Below are positions 32,324-42,084 of a DNA stretch of 64,000 bases, piece by piece. The translations under genes and the position numbers were made by a program. Position 1 is the stretch's first letter; each line of letters begins with the position of its first letter. Source of the DNA: Phialophora verrucosa (lineage: Eukaryota; Ascomycota; Eurotiomycetes; Chaetothyriales; Herpotrichiellaceae). The DNA is taken from assembly GCA_002099365.1 (NCBI GenBank), contig MSED01000004.1, positions 310,001 through 374,000 of the forward strand. Reading direction: 5' to 3'. The notes beneath the pieces are model-generated. The model worked only from the letters and a program-made list of their open reading frames with translations. It did no database searches and had not been told where the DNA came from.

Positions 32324-32737
32324 ATGTTCAGCTCTCGTCATCCGGAAGATCGTTTCCGGCTGCGCATGCACCGAGCCCGCTCGGTCGATCTTACTAACGA
32401 TGAGCTCGTCGAAATCCGCGCCGCCCAACGCACGTTCGAAGGGGCCTACGTCCGCACTGCGCTCTCGCAGCTCTCCTTCTCCCTCGTCGTCCTCAAAATC
32501 TTCACCTCGGAGTTCTACTCTATCGGCGCGCTGTTCGCCGCGTACGCCTTCAGCTTGCTCCTGGTTAGTGCCTATCGGAGACAGCAAGGGAACAGGCAGT
32601 TCTTCACTGAGTTGGGCGATGACGGACTGGCCATGAAGAGATTTGTCACGAGCGGGAATGTTGTTGTTGCGGTGACGGCTTTGACCATCGCTGCGATTGT
32701 GAGTTTGCTTGTCTTGACGTTGAGGTTGGAGACTTGA
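32324..32737 (+). CDS. DUF202-like small membrane protein
   Basis: Single exon, 137 aa from the ATG at 32324 (MFSSRHPEDRFRLR, context CACCATG); 11 open codons upstream were left out. A soluble N-terminus of ~30 residues leads into EIRAAQRTFEGAYVRTALSQ, which fits the R-T-x-x-A-x-x-R-T-A-L pattern of the DUF202/YidH family. Three hydrophobic helices follow (SFSLVVLKIF, ALFAAYAFSLLLVSAY, VVVAVTALTIAAIVSLLVL). DUF202 proteins are found in bacteria and in the membrane part of fungal VTC subunits; the stand-alone fungal forms have no known function. Confidence 0.75.
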   Translation: MFSSRHPEDRFRLRMHRARSVDLTNDELVEIRAAQRTFEGAYVRTALSQLSFSLVVLKIFTSEFYSIGALFAAYAFSLLLVSAYRRQQGNRQFFTELGDDGLAMKRFVTSGNVVVAVTALTIAAIVSLLVLTLRLET

Positions 32738-34124
32738 TGGCGGCGTCGATGTCGATGTGCTAGGCGCTCAACACTGCACGTGCGATCAGGGACTCGGGGC
32801 GCAATGCACCCCGGAAGACGTCGCCACGACGCTGGGGTGGTCACAGCCGGGAAGGGTCGATGGTATGGGACTATAACCAGTGTTCCTTTGGATTAAACCT
32901 GGACGCAAAATTCCCACCTCGCATCAAGTATCAATGGTCGTACTTCTCCCAGTGCCGGCCTTTGTCTCTTACCCTTACAGAACAGCTGAGAGGTTGTTCT
33001 GATGCATCTTGTCATTTTCTTCATCGCCAACAAAAAGGGCTGCTATCTCAATGGCTATGCTTCCTACCGGGATATACTCGACAAACCGGACAATCCTACG
33101 ATCCTGCAGACGATCAGAACCGTTGGCATTCATTACATCGCATTGAATATCCTGGTCAACCGAGTCTACGACTGTTCGAGGAGCTGTGCACCTGTCTGAC
33201 CTTCCAGCTGGGTTATTTTTTTGGCGATGCGAACAGAGGCCTGCCTCTCTCCATCTGTATCTACAGATTCTCAGTCTGTTCGAAGCAGATATTGAGAAGG
33301 GTGGAAACGTGTTCTAGCTTTGTGAACGCATGATGTGGTCTAGCTCCTTTCGCCAACCCTACCGGATGGCCGGTGCGGCTATATCAAAGGACTTGCGACC
33401 GTAGTAAGGCCGATTGGAGTGGGCACCCAAAGTGGCCTGGGCTGTAGAAGATGTCGATATCGCATTTTGCTGCAGCGTTCCTCGAGCGCGAGTGCTAAAA
33501 GGGATGATGATTCAAGCTGTCACGCTGAAGGGCCGCAGAGCAGCATCAGCTTCCACCTCATTTGACACGCACTTCCGGGGAGTCTGTTTGGATGGAAAAC
33601 ATCATGCCATGTATAACGTTGTGTACGCGAAACTAAAGTGTTTGCTGTGCAATTCACTCAACCCCGAGGCAGCGCTCACTTTGTTAAGATTGTCGGAAAT
33701 TTTTTACTCAGACCCACTTTGCGCATTTGACTCGGTTGAATTCAACTGCATTTTGACGATTATTATTGACTCGAACTTTGAGTGATAATAATGCCAGGCG
33801 GTGATCACCTCGCAGCAATCTCATGTCTACGCTCTATATAGGATCGTTTCCTCCTCGGTGACATTCCGAGGATTGATGTCTTTCTCACAAGGCTTTCTCT
33901 AAAACCTTGGAGCAATCACGAGGCAGTTGCTCTTCACTCCGGTCCTCACTTCCTAGATGGCCAGTTTTGTTCTACGGCAGGTGCAACTACTTTCAATAAG
34001 TTGAATCACACTTCAAACAAAGGCAACTGCGTTGGGGTCGCCTCTTCCTTTTCTCTTCTTCGCCTTCTCTAGACGACGACTTCTTGAATTCTACGATGCA
34101 TTGGACTCTCACTCGCCCGAAACC
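32738..34124. other. intergenic region without recognised gene
   Basis: This 1.39 kb stretch lies between two plus-strand genes. A loose hairpin of ATTATTATT-type arms lies around 33,760-33,790. Short frames here look random. The TAD3 promoter should lie at its right end. Confidence 0.4.
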
Positions 34125-35482
34125 ATGGCTGAGATTGACAAAGTCTCAGGATTCATTCTCGAACCGCTGAAGACGGTCCATGAGACTCGCCCAGAAGAAG
34201 TCTTCGGTACGCCAACGGCTTACAATTTGAATCGTATCTTTGCTGACCTCGTCTCCCCAGTTCGAGCTTTTGTCATCGAGATCCCTGCCAAGTTGACAAG
34301 CAAGGCCCTCAGGTATGTTGTCCAAAGCGAACCGCCCGAGCAGAACTGACGCAAAGTACTAGCATCGTCAAACCCATCATTCCCTCTGGTGGCAAGCATC
34401 CATCCTTTGGCCATTTCCGTCGCGTATGCAATCTGTCGCACCTGCCCGAAGACTTGACATGGCGGCGTGATTACGATGCCAGGGGCCTTCAAACCACGTT
34501 TCTGCTGGTTCCAAATACCGTGGTCCCGTGGGAGGATATCAAAGCCATCTTCGAGCCACATATCGATGTTGAAGGTCTACCTCGTTGCTTCGACGCTGTG
34601 GTCCCACGACATGCACCATTGAGTGCCGAACAGGCCACTCTCTGGAGTGAGCGCTATTGGCCAGCAATCTACAATCCTTCTGCACAGGTCATTCAGGACT
34701 GCCCGCCTCTTCACCATCTTCGTCGCATTCGTGCTTTCCTGGAGGTTCCAGCTACCACCAGGTATATGGAACTTGCTCTGACAGCTGCTGGGCAATCTGA
34801 AGAACATGGCCATGGAAGAGGAGTCGGTGCCGTTGTTGTTGACCCACAAACTGGGGCCGTCGTGGCCGTTGCTGGGGATGCTCGCTGGTTTTCGGCCGAT
34901 GCACAGCTTCCGCATGCTCCAGCGGCGGACCAAGGGGAAGGCAAACCTGAGTGGCATGCCGTCATGCGTGTCATTGCGATGGTAGCAAACAAAGAACTAC
35001 GTCGACGCATCAATGCCGGAGGCCACCTCAAGTTCAAAGATACATGTACCGAAACTCCATCTGGCCGATCTCTCACGCTCATCGAAAGCCACTATGAGGA
35101 GGAAGACGAACCTCTTCGTGACCTCAGCGCTGGACTAGGCAATATCGTTCTCGAGAATAGTAGCATTGACACGTTACCGGAGAAACGAACAGGCCCTCGA
35201 GGTGAAGGTTATCTCTGCAGTGGGCTTGATATCTACCTCACTCATGAGCCCTGTGTCTGCTGTGCAATGGCTATGATCCATTCCAGATTCCGGGCGTGTG
35301 TTTTTGCCCGACGGATGTACGGCAGTGGTGGACTGTCTGCCGAACCTGGTAAGAACAGGCTGGGCTACGGTCTCTTCTGGCGTCGAGAACTCAATTGGCG
35401 CGTCGTGACATTCCAACATACGCTGGTGGCTACTCAGGAAGGCGAAGAAAGTCGAATGGATACGGAAATATTCCATGCTTAG
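34125..35482 (+). CDS. TAD3: tRNA adenosine deaminase subunit Tad3
   Basis: Two exons: 34125-34312 and 34363-35482, giving 435 aa. The start MAEIDKVSGF has the context AACCATGG. The 50-bp intron joins SKALR to SIVKPIIPSGG. The C-terminal cytidine-deaminase-type domain has the zinc ligands H261 (EWHAVMRVIA) and C360/C363 (HEPCVCCAM). The usual catalytic Glu of HAE is Val here (HAV), as is typical of Tad3, the structural partner of catalytic Tad2. The Tad2-Tad3 heterodimer converts A34 of tRNA anticodons to inosine. The gene is tail to tail with LIN1, with 45 bp between stop codons. Confidence 0.95.
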
Positions 35483-35527
35483 GAAGTCGATTATTCGGAA
35501 TATCAGACGACATCATCATCATCAGCC

Positions 35528-36916
35528 TCAGGCGAACTCGGCCACTCTGGTCCAGCCACCACCGCTGTCTTTCCTGCGGAACTCAACATCCTCGCCGAAA
35601 TAGCCAGCATCATTCCATTGTCTCATTGTATGGCTGTCATACGGGCCGTTAATCGCGCCGCCATCGCGGGCGTCAATCCACCGATACTCCCACATTTGTT
35701 CCATAGCATGACCAGTACTAGCGTCATCCTCATCAGGCAGTGGGGGATCAATCCAGTCATTCCCAGTTTCTCTTCGGTACTGTCGGATAAGCATCTCTCG
35801 TTCGTCGTCGTAGACTTCGGCTTGGCCTTTGGTGAGGAGAAAATCAGCTGCACCAGTAATAGTCTCGATGTTTTGCTTTCGAATCTGTTCCGCAGCATCA
35901 TCCTCTAGCAGAAGATGGTCTTCGGAAGCTCCATTCTGCTTCTTGTGCTTATTCTTGTTCGCCCACTTCGCTTTCTTCTCTTTGCCTTTGCCAAGTCGAG
36001 CCAAAGCTTCGATGACTGTTTCGCCACGTTTCAGCAGAGGTATCAGTTCGGCCAGAGCGTCTCCCGTCGACTTCAGTTCATCTTCGAAAGCACGCTTTCT
36101 CCGCTCTTCCTCACGCTTTTCAGCGGCCTCCTTTGCCTTCTTCATATCCTTTTTCGACGTACCCTCCAGCCATATGTCATAGATCGTATCAGGGTCCACT
36201 GATTTGCGAATATAGTTTCCTTGATCGTCGAAGCGGCCTTCCTCCTGCTCTGCTCGCATGTTGAAAGCATCGAGTTTTGGGGCGTAGTTCTTCTTGCTTC
36301 CAGCGCCCAGTTCGGGGTCTAGATCCCCAGTGTCTGCTCGGGTCTCATCGTCCACCTCACTCTCGCTGCTGCTTTCAACGGAATCGTCCTCATCTCTGCC
36401 TTTACCCTTTCCTCGCCCGTTGAAAGAAAAGTCTGCCGAGACATGACCGCCACTTTTCGAGCTCTGGACCTGACCTTCTATCTCGTCAGCGTCGATGAAG
36501 CGCACAGCCTTTTTGCCCCCTCCCCTTCGTCCGGCGTCACCTTCCGAGTCGTCTCCGTCCTTAAAGTCCTCATCGAGATCAGCGAACATGTCATTCTCCT
36601 CTTCCGCTCTAGATTTCTCCTTCTCTGCCTTCTCCCTTGCCTTAGCTTTCCTGTCGGCACGCGCATTAAAATTGTCGTTGTCCGAATCGGAATCGTAGCC
36701 GTCAATATTAACCGCACCACGCTTGACCTGTTGACCGCGAGAGCCGATTACGTCGGCCTGCAATACGGCGTCGTCTTCTAGCGCGTCCGGCGCGAGGGCT
36801 GAGGGGTTACGCACGTCAAAGCGCGGTTTCTTCGACGGTTGACTGTAGTCGGCTGGGTCGTGGGTGCGGACAAAGTCCTCAGCGGCGCGCTTGTTGCGCG
36901 GGGCGTTGTAGGCCAT
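35528..36916 (-). CDS. LIN1: Lin1/CD2BP2-like GYF-domain protein (U5 snRNP associated)
   Basis: Single exon, 462 aa, ATG at 36916 (MAYNAPRNKRAAED). The protein is highly charged, with acidic Ser/Asp tracts, KAREKAEKEK helices and KKAVRF. The C-terminal GYF domain at ~395-460 reads WEYRWIDARDGGAINGPYDS followed by MRQWNDAGYFG. This is the GPY/F core that binds proline-rich peptides. In yeast Lin1 (Snu40) and human CD2BP2 this domain contacts the Prp6/Dib1 part of the U5 snRNP during assembly. A nuclear role is therefore expected. Its promoter region is shared with UFD1. Confidence 0.95.
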   Translation of the reverse strand: MAYNAPRNKRAAEDFVRTHDPADYSQPSKKPRFDVRNPSALAPDALEDDAVLQADVIGSRGQQVKRGAVNIDGYDSDSDNDNFNARADRKAKAREKAEKEKSRAEEENDMFADLDEDFKDGDDSEGDAGRRGGGKKAVRFIDADEIEGQVQSSKSGGHVSADFSFNGRGKGKGRDEDDSVESSSESEVDDETRADTGDLDPELGAGSKKNYAPKLDAFNMRAEQEEGRFDDQGNYIRKSVDPDTIYDIWLEGTSKKDMKKAKEAAEKREEERRKRAFEDELKSTGDALAELIPLLKRGETVIEALARLGKGKEKKAKWANKNKHKKQNGASEDHLLLEDDAAEQIRKQNIETITGAADFLLTKGQAEVYDDEREMLIRQYRRETGNDWIDPPLPDEDDASTGHAMEQMWEYRWIDARDGGAINGPYDSHTMRQWNDAGYFGEDVEFRRKDSGGGWTRVAEFA

Positions 36917-37386
36917 CGATGCAGTCGCGGGAAGTGCAAAGACTTCTGATGGAGTGAGGGGAGGTATAGAATGTCACTGCGACATGGTGAGCGTCGTGAA
37001 TGCTCGTGTGTTTGCCACCTGTATTGGAAGTTGCGGGTTAATTAGGTGTTTGTCGTTGTAAGTTTCTCCAACCCAAGGTTGCGTCACAGCTTCATGCTGC
37101 CTGCGTCGACGCCTCGGGGTACATCTTCCATTGTCCATGCCACCGAGCCCAACTCCCATCGCTCTGTTTCACTTCAAAACTTCCTACTCACAAGCATTCT
37201 CTACTGCCTCTACTCTTCCGCGACCGCTTCGCCTTCCTCATCTCCCGTAATCTTGATCTAGAGCACCTTCGCATCTCAGGACGCAAACACCATCCCCGCA
37301 TCGTACCAAATTTCGAGACATATTCCTATCCGCTACCCGAAACTCTTTGGCAACGACACCCGACCAGACCATCGGTCGCCGTCAGC
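36917..37386. promoter_or_regulatory. bidirectional promoter, LIN1 / UFD1
   Basis: This 470-bp region separates divergent start codons. The plus strand is CT-rich upstream of UFD1 (37,160-37,260), as is common in fungal core promoters. I recognise no specific operator. Confidence 0.45.
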
Positions 37387-38663
37387 ATGGTGAGTTTCTA
37401 TTGGAGGGCACCGTACTCTGTCACTAACTGCTGTAGGCTTACTATCAAGGCGACGTGATGAACTACCCATCCTTCCTTCGAGGCGCCCCTGCTGTTGGAC
37501 GGTCGATGGGCCGCTTCGACGAGTACTATCGCTGCTATCCCGTGGTCATGATGGCCGGCCCCGACAGAAACCATGTCAACTTCGGCGGGAAAGTGTTCTT
37601 GCCACCCTCGGCCCTGGACAAGTTGACGAGACTGCACATCACGTACCCGATGGTGTTCGAGCTGATAAATGGGGCTGCTGGAAAGAGTACACATGCTGGT
37701 GTTCTTGAGTTCATAGCAGAGGAAGGCAGGATATACTTGCCACAATGGGTATGCACGGCATCTTCGCTGAGCGTGGAGTCATGAGCTGACGCTGAGGTAC
37801 AGTTGATGAGGACCCTAGAACTCGAACCGGGTGACCTTCTTCAGATCAAGTCCACAGACCTGCCGCCAGGAAAGCTCATCAAGTTGCAGCCACAGTCCCC
37901 GGCATTCCTCGACATCTCGGATCCCCGAGCCGTCCTAGAAAATGCATTCCGCAACTTCTCCTGTCTGACCAAGGGCGACATCTTTTCCTTCGAATACAAT
38001 GATCAGACCTACGATATTGCCGTGCTCGATATCAAGCCAGACACAGAGTCACACTCTATCGTAACAATGGAAACAGATCTCGAAGTCGAATTTGCAACGC
38101 CGGTCGGGTACGTACCTCCAGAACGGACGAGCGGAACAAGCACACCGAGAAGTGGCGTTGGAAGACCACGTGGTGGACCGGTCCATTTCCAAGGCACGAT
38201 GGCACAATCGATCAACTACGCAAGCATAGCCCCGTCGTCAAACTCGGCAGAAGCGGGTGCCCGTGCCGTCTCTTCACATTTCCTCACCGACGGCCACAAG
38301 CTTAGCTCAAAAAAGGGTTCAAAAGCACCGACGCCCAAGCCATCCACGCCTTTAGCCGGCATATCCACCAACACTCCAACGCCGCCTGCAAGGAAAACCA
38401 ACGGGCCGCAACCTCTCCGCCTGCCGCCCGGCATGCTCTTCTTCGGGTATGAGTTGAAGCCTTTCCGGAAGCGAGATGAGAATGACGAGCCTGTTGGTGG
38501 GGACGAAGTGAAACCGCATTTCAAGGGCCAAGGGCAGACGCTACGGCAGAAGAAACGTGGCGCTGGTGGCGGTACTGACAGTGGAACAGCGAGTGGCGTC
38601 AATAGTGACGCTGAAGGAAAGGTGAAGCCAAAAGGCGCAAGCACGGGCACAGGACGGAGGTGA
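37387..38663 (+). CDS. UFD1: Ufd1, ubiquitin fusion degradation protein 1
   Basis: Three exons: 37387-37389 (the ATG alone), 37437-37748 and 37803-38663, giving 391 aa. The first intron (47 bp, GTGAGT...CTGTAG, branch CTAAC) directly follows the start codon, and the next exon reads AYYQGDVMNYPSF. The double-psi-barrel N-domain is clear (FDEYYRCYPVVMMAGP, GGKVFLPPSALDKL, HAGVLEFIAEEGRIYLP). It continues through PQSPAFLDISDPRAVLENA, NFSCLTKGDI and VEFATPVGYVPPE. The C-terminal ~170 residues are variable and basic and include LPPGMLFFGYELKPF, which may contact Npl4 or Cdc48. Ufd1-Npl4 is the Cdc48 cofactor for extracting ubiquitinated proteins, for example in ERAD. Confidence 0.96.
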
Positions 38664-39125
38664 AACTTGGGATGGTGGATTAGTATTCCGAAGAGATGCG
38701 TTGTATTCGAATGGCGCATAGCGACGGCGTTCTTGATGGGTGACATGTGGTCGAGCGCGACTTGTATTCATGTGATTGAGAACGTGGCACTCCATAGACC
38801 TGGTCTCGACTACTGACGAGCTGCGGAGCTCCTGTCAATTGTAAGCCCTGACCCGTCTATACATCGCAGCAGGCTGCGCAGAAGAGATAACTACCTAGCT
38901 ACTGAAGGACTGCACCCCGAGTGACTTTCGCAAAGCGTAAAGAGCATCTGGTGCAATGCTCTCGTCGGCGGACGATATCCCGAGCTTGTGCATTTCTATC
39001 TACGTCATTTGAGGTTCATCTCAAGTTCATTTGGAGTCTGTCACTGTTGGCCAGATGCGATGCCCAATTCTTGCTTCTTGCTTTCTAGCCCCCTGTCATC
39101 TCATTCTCTGTTATAACTAGTCACG
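38664..39125. other. intergenic region
   Basis: This 462-bp stretch lies between UFD1 and the next plus-strand gene. Pyrimidine-rich DNA occurs at 39,065-39,110 just before the ATG. I see nothing else. Confidence 0.4.
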
Positions 39126-40211
39126 ATGTCTTCATCCATCGACCCAGCCATCCTGCGTGCCCTCAATCTCAAGGCCTCCTCAGCCAAAATTTCCACGCAC
39201 GGAGGCTCAGGCTTCGCATCGACATTCCGTATCACAACGCCCACCACGTCTATATTCGTCAAACAGTCGCCTTCGTCGGCCGCAGGAGTGATGTTTCAAG
39301 GCGAACATGCTTCCCTGAATGCTATTCATGGAGTGGTACCCAGCCTTTGTCCACGATCCTTCGCTTGGGGAAGCCTCGAGAATAATACTGGATACTTCCT
39401 CGCCACGGAGTTCTTGGCCTTGGGTGGGGGGTCATCCAGGGCAAGAAGTACAGGTACAGGAAGCGGACTGTCTCTCGCCGAAAAGTTGGCGAAGCTACAC
39501 TCGGCTCCCGCGCCCATACCCGAGGGATTCGACTCACCTCAGTTTGGATTCCCCGTCACAACTTGCTGTGGGGACACACCTCAAGACAACACCTTCACAT
39601 CTTCTTGGGCCGAGTTTTTCGGCAAGAGAAGACTCCTCGCTATCCTCGAGAGAGGCGAGAAGAGCAACGGGAAAGACGCGGAGCTGCGCAAGGTTGTCGA
39701 GCGCACTGTCAACGAAGTAGTTCCAAGACTGCTCGGTAACGGCCATCTTGGAGGCAAGGAAGGCATCAAACCAGCTATCGTCCATGGCGACTTATGGTCG
39801 GGCAATAAATCCAAGGGTTTCTTTGTCGGTCGAGACGACACCTCGCCAGACGAGCCTGGCCCCATTGAAGATGTCGTCTTTGACCCGTCATCATGCTATG
39901 CACATCACGAATTCGACTTCGGGATCATGAACATGTTTGGCGGGTTCAGCGGCACTTTCTGGAAGGAGTACCACGAGATTGTGCCCAAAACTGAACCAGC
40001 AGAGGAATACGAGGATAGAGTAGCGTTATATGAGAGTGTGAGTTCCGTCTTGCTCGCGCCGTGCTCACTGATCGCTGCAGTGCTGTGACACTGTCGAAAC
40101 TGACCGTGCCACTAGTATCACCATCTCAATCATTTTGCGATTTTTGGCGGTAGTTACGGATCCGGAGCGAAGCAAATCCTGACGAGGTTGCTCAAAAAGT
40201 ACGGCGACTAA
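39126..40211 (+). CDS. fructosamine/ketosamine-3-kinase-like protein
   Basis: Two exons: 39126-40037 and 40116-40211, giving 335 aa. The 78-bp intron (GTGAGT, ACTGAC branch point, ACTAG) gives the expected C-terminus YHHLNHFAIFGGSYG...LLKKYGD. If the intron is missed, the frame ends in unrelated sequence. Family motifs are GGSGFASTFRI with IFVKQ (nucleotide-binding Lys), HGDLWSGN at 220-227 (catalytic loop) and DPSSCYAHHEFDFG at ~253-266 (metal-binding region). FN3K-type kinases phosphorylate sugar-modified lysines on glycated proteins, which then deglycate. The activity is assigned by family; the natural substrate in fungi is uncertain. Confidence 0.92.
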
Positions 40212-40565
40212 CTGAGGGTGGTCTCTGTTCACATCGGTACCGGTTGGTGCATACGCATCGCCCCCGTTGCGAGACAGACACGACAAGACCTTAATTGCCA
40301 GTGTCAGCAGGGACCAATGTCTGAGCGCCTTGGGCGCCGGCCCTCAGGCTAGCTGAAGGTCATACACTTGGCCGACACTTGGAACGGACCTTGCCTTTTC
40401 CTCCTCGAGACACTTTGTATACTTTGATCGGTCTCGAAAAGCGGGGCCAACTATCCTAAAGTCTTGCCTACTTTACACGCTTGTGGTTACACCATAGCTT
40501 TGACCTCGACAACTAGACCTCTACTTAATCAAAATCTCGTCTCACCACCTTAAAGCCTAATCACC
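40212..40565. other. intergenic region
   Basis: This 354-bp stretch separates two plus-strand genes and carries the promoter of the cupin-like gene. I recognise no element in it. Confidence 0.4.
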
Positions 40566-41357
40566 ATGCATCGGACCAACACGAAAAACCTCACATCGAT
40601 CACACTCCCCCTTCCGGATGCGGCTACATTTGTCTTCACTTCTTCATCACCGGCGCCAACTTCTCTAGATGTAATTCGCATCACGATCCCGCCGTCGAGC
40701 ATTTGGCGCATGCCGCTCCACTGGCACCCTTCCGAAACCAATGCCAACGCCACCGTCGCCGCCGCTTGCGAAAGCATGATTTGCCTGTCAGGCTCTCTGC
40801 ACGTCTACGTTGCCAGCGGCCTATGGGCCAGCTATGACAAGCTTGGTTCCACGGGTATGAGCGTAAAATTTACGCCCGGTGACCGCGTATCATGGATTCG
40901 ACTCAGAAAGGATGATCCAGTTCCGCTCACCGTTGCCCTAGTGGCTAATCAAGCTCTTTGGCGGAACATCAGCAGCGCTGTCCTCGATAGAGACATTTTC
41001 CCACGGCTGTCTTCCACGCCCTGGTGGTTAAAGGCATTATTCGCGATTCTGGCTTTCATACCCTCCTGGAAGAATTGGCTCCTAAATCTGATGTTGTCGG
41101 TCCAAATGCAGACTATTTTCTTCGCCCACGACTTCCATGTCTACCATGGCTACGTACCGGTAACGTGGCCATGGATGGCGCAACCGTTTGGTGGCACACC
41201 GCCGACATGGGCGAAGCGCTTGCAGATCCAGAGTCTATATGTCGTCGCGAGGACGGTAATGACATTGGCGTATTGGGCTGGAACGCTATTCCTCGGCATG
41301 AAGGGGGAGTATGGCGAGTATACCCCTAGTCAAGCGTACGGAGACGAGAAGCGCTAG
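40566..41357 (+). CDS. cupin-like protein with hydrophobic C-terminal half
   Basis: Single exon, 263 aa, ATG at 40566 (MHRTNTKNLTS, context CACCATG). Residues ~35-130 read like a cupin barrel: IRITIPPSSIWRMPLHWHPSE supplies the HxH metal-ligand pattern and GDRVSWIRL fits the second motif. Residues ~145-180 and ~220-250 are hydrophobic (WWLKALFAILAFIP, LYVVARTVMTLAYWAGTLFLG) and may be membrane segments. The function is unknown; membrane-associated tailoring or isomerase activity is possible. This is the last gene before the transposon. Confidence 0.75.
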   Translation: MHRTNTKNLTSITLPLPDAATFVFTSSSPAPTSLDVIRITIPPSSIWRMPLHWHPSETNANATVAAACESMICLSGSLHVYVASGLWASYDKLGSTGMSVKFTPGDRVSWIRLRKDDPVPLTVALVANQALWRNISSAVLDRDIFPRLSSTPWWLKALFAILAFIPSWKNWLLNLMLSVQMQTIFFAHDFHVYHGYVPVTWPWMAQPFGGTPPTWAKRLQIQSLYVVARTVMTLAYWAGTLFLGMKGEYGEYTPSQAYGDEKR

Positions 41358-41655
41358 ATGCTCTATCGTTGTTTAAATGTGCACGAAGCAGATATGAGCT
41401 GTGTTCGCACCAAATACCGCGCGCAACGTTATACCTATAAGCGCGCAGCAGGCGTCAGAGGCTCTGAAATTGCCTGGCAACACGCCAAACAAATGTCGTG
41501 ATTCTGCCTGCATTGCTCTTCCAGTTCGCCCCTAGACATTGGGAGGATATGGCTGTGATCGCCTCGAAAGAAAGGGCAGGCTGCGTGCACCCAAAACATT
41601 GGCTTCAATATGGGAGATTGATTGGGATCAGGCTGATTACCAGCGGCAAGCACTA

Positions 41656-41706
41656 AGTCAGACCACCGTGTAATGCACCAACCGTGTAATGCAACAGCCC
41701 CGCATT
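41656..41706 (+). repeat. left terminal inverted repeat of the DNA transposon
   Basis: This stretch matches the reverse complement of 55172-55222 over all 51 bases by my reading. It contains an internal direct repeat, ACCGTGTAATGCA, starting near 41,666 and 41,681, which could be paired transposase-binding sites. Confidence 0.93.
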
Positions 41707-41766
41707 CATCTCTTGCATATTGTCATTACCGCAATATATTAATTATCGGCGCTAGCAACGTCATAT

Positions 41767-42065
41767 TGTAATGGGGCGGTGATGCTTGCAGCGCTGATTA
41801 GCTGCACGTGCCTATACAATATACAGACAAGCAACCGTGCCATCTGATTGGTTGAATCCTTAGCGTGAGGCTATATACCTCCGCTATATATTATAGGTAG
41901 AGCAGTTACACGCATTTAATATGTATATATACTATAGGTAATAAAATATATAACACCTTTACTTATAAAGCTATTTATTACTATATAGTGTACCGGGGAC
42001 GAAGAGGCAGTGCCTACCGCCGTACGACCCTCCACCCAGAGGCTATAAAGCCTCACCCTAGTTTA
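41767..42065 (+). repeat. left LTR (299 bp)
   Basis: It begins TGTAATGGGGCGG and ends CCCTAGTTTA. It aligns without gaps to 53172-53470. A canonical TG start is kept; the CA end appears mutated to TA. Confidence 0.93.
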
Positions 42066-42066
42066 T

Positions 42067-42084
42067 TGGTACCTTTAATAAGAA
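42067..42084 (+). other. likely primer binding site
   Basis: TGGTACC follows the left LTR after one base, as expected for a sequence pairing with a tRNA 3' CCA end. The rest is altered, so the primer tRNA cannot be named. Confidence 0.45.

Noticed and set aside
33414..33785. 123-codon frame between the DUF202-like gene and TAD3
   Set aside because: Composition looks random, and it ends in an AT-rich hairpin-like stretch. I could not connect it to another exon.
33760..33790. ATTATTATT hairpin as terminator or RNA element
   Set aside because: The arms are imperfect and AT-only. Intrinsic hairpin terminators are not expected in fungal nuclear genes.
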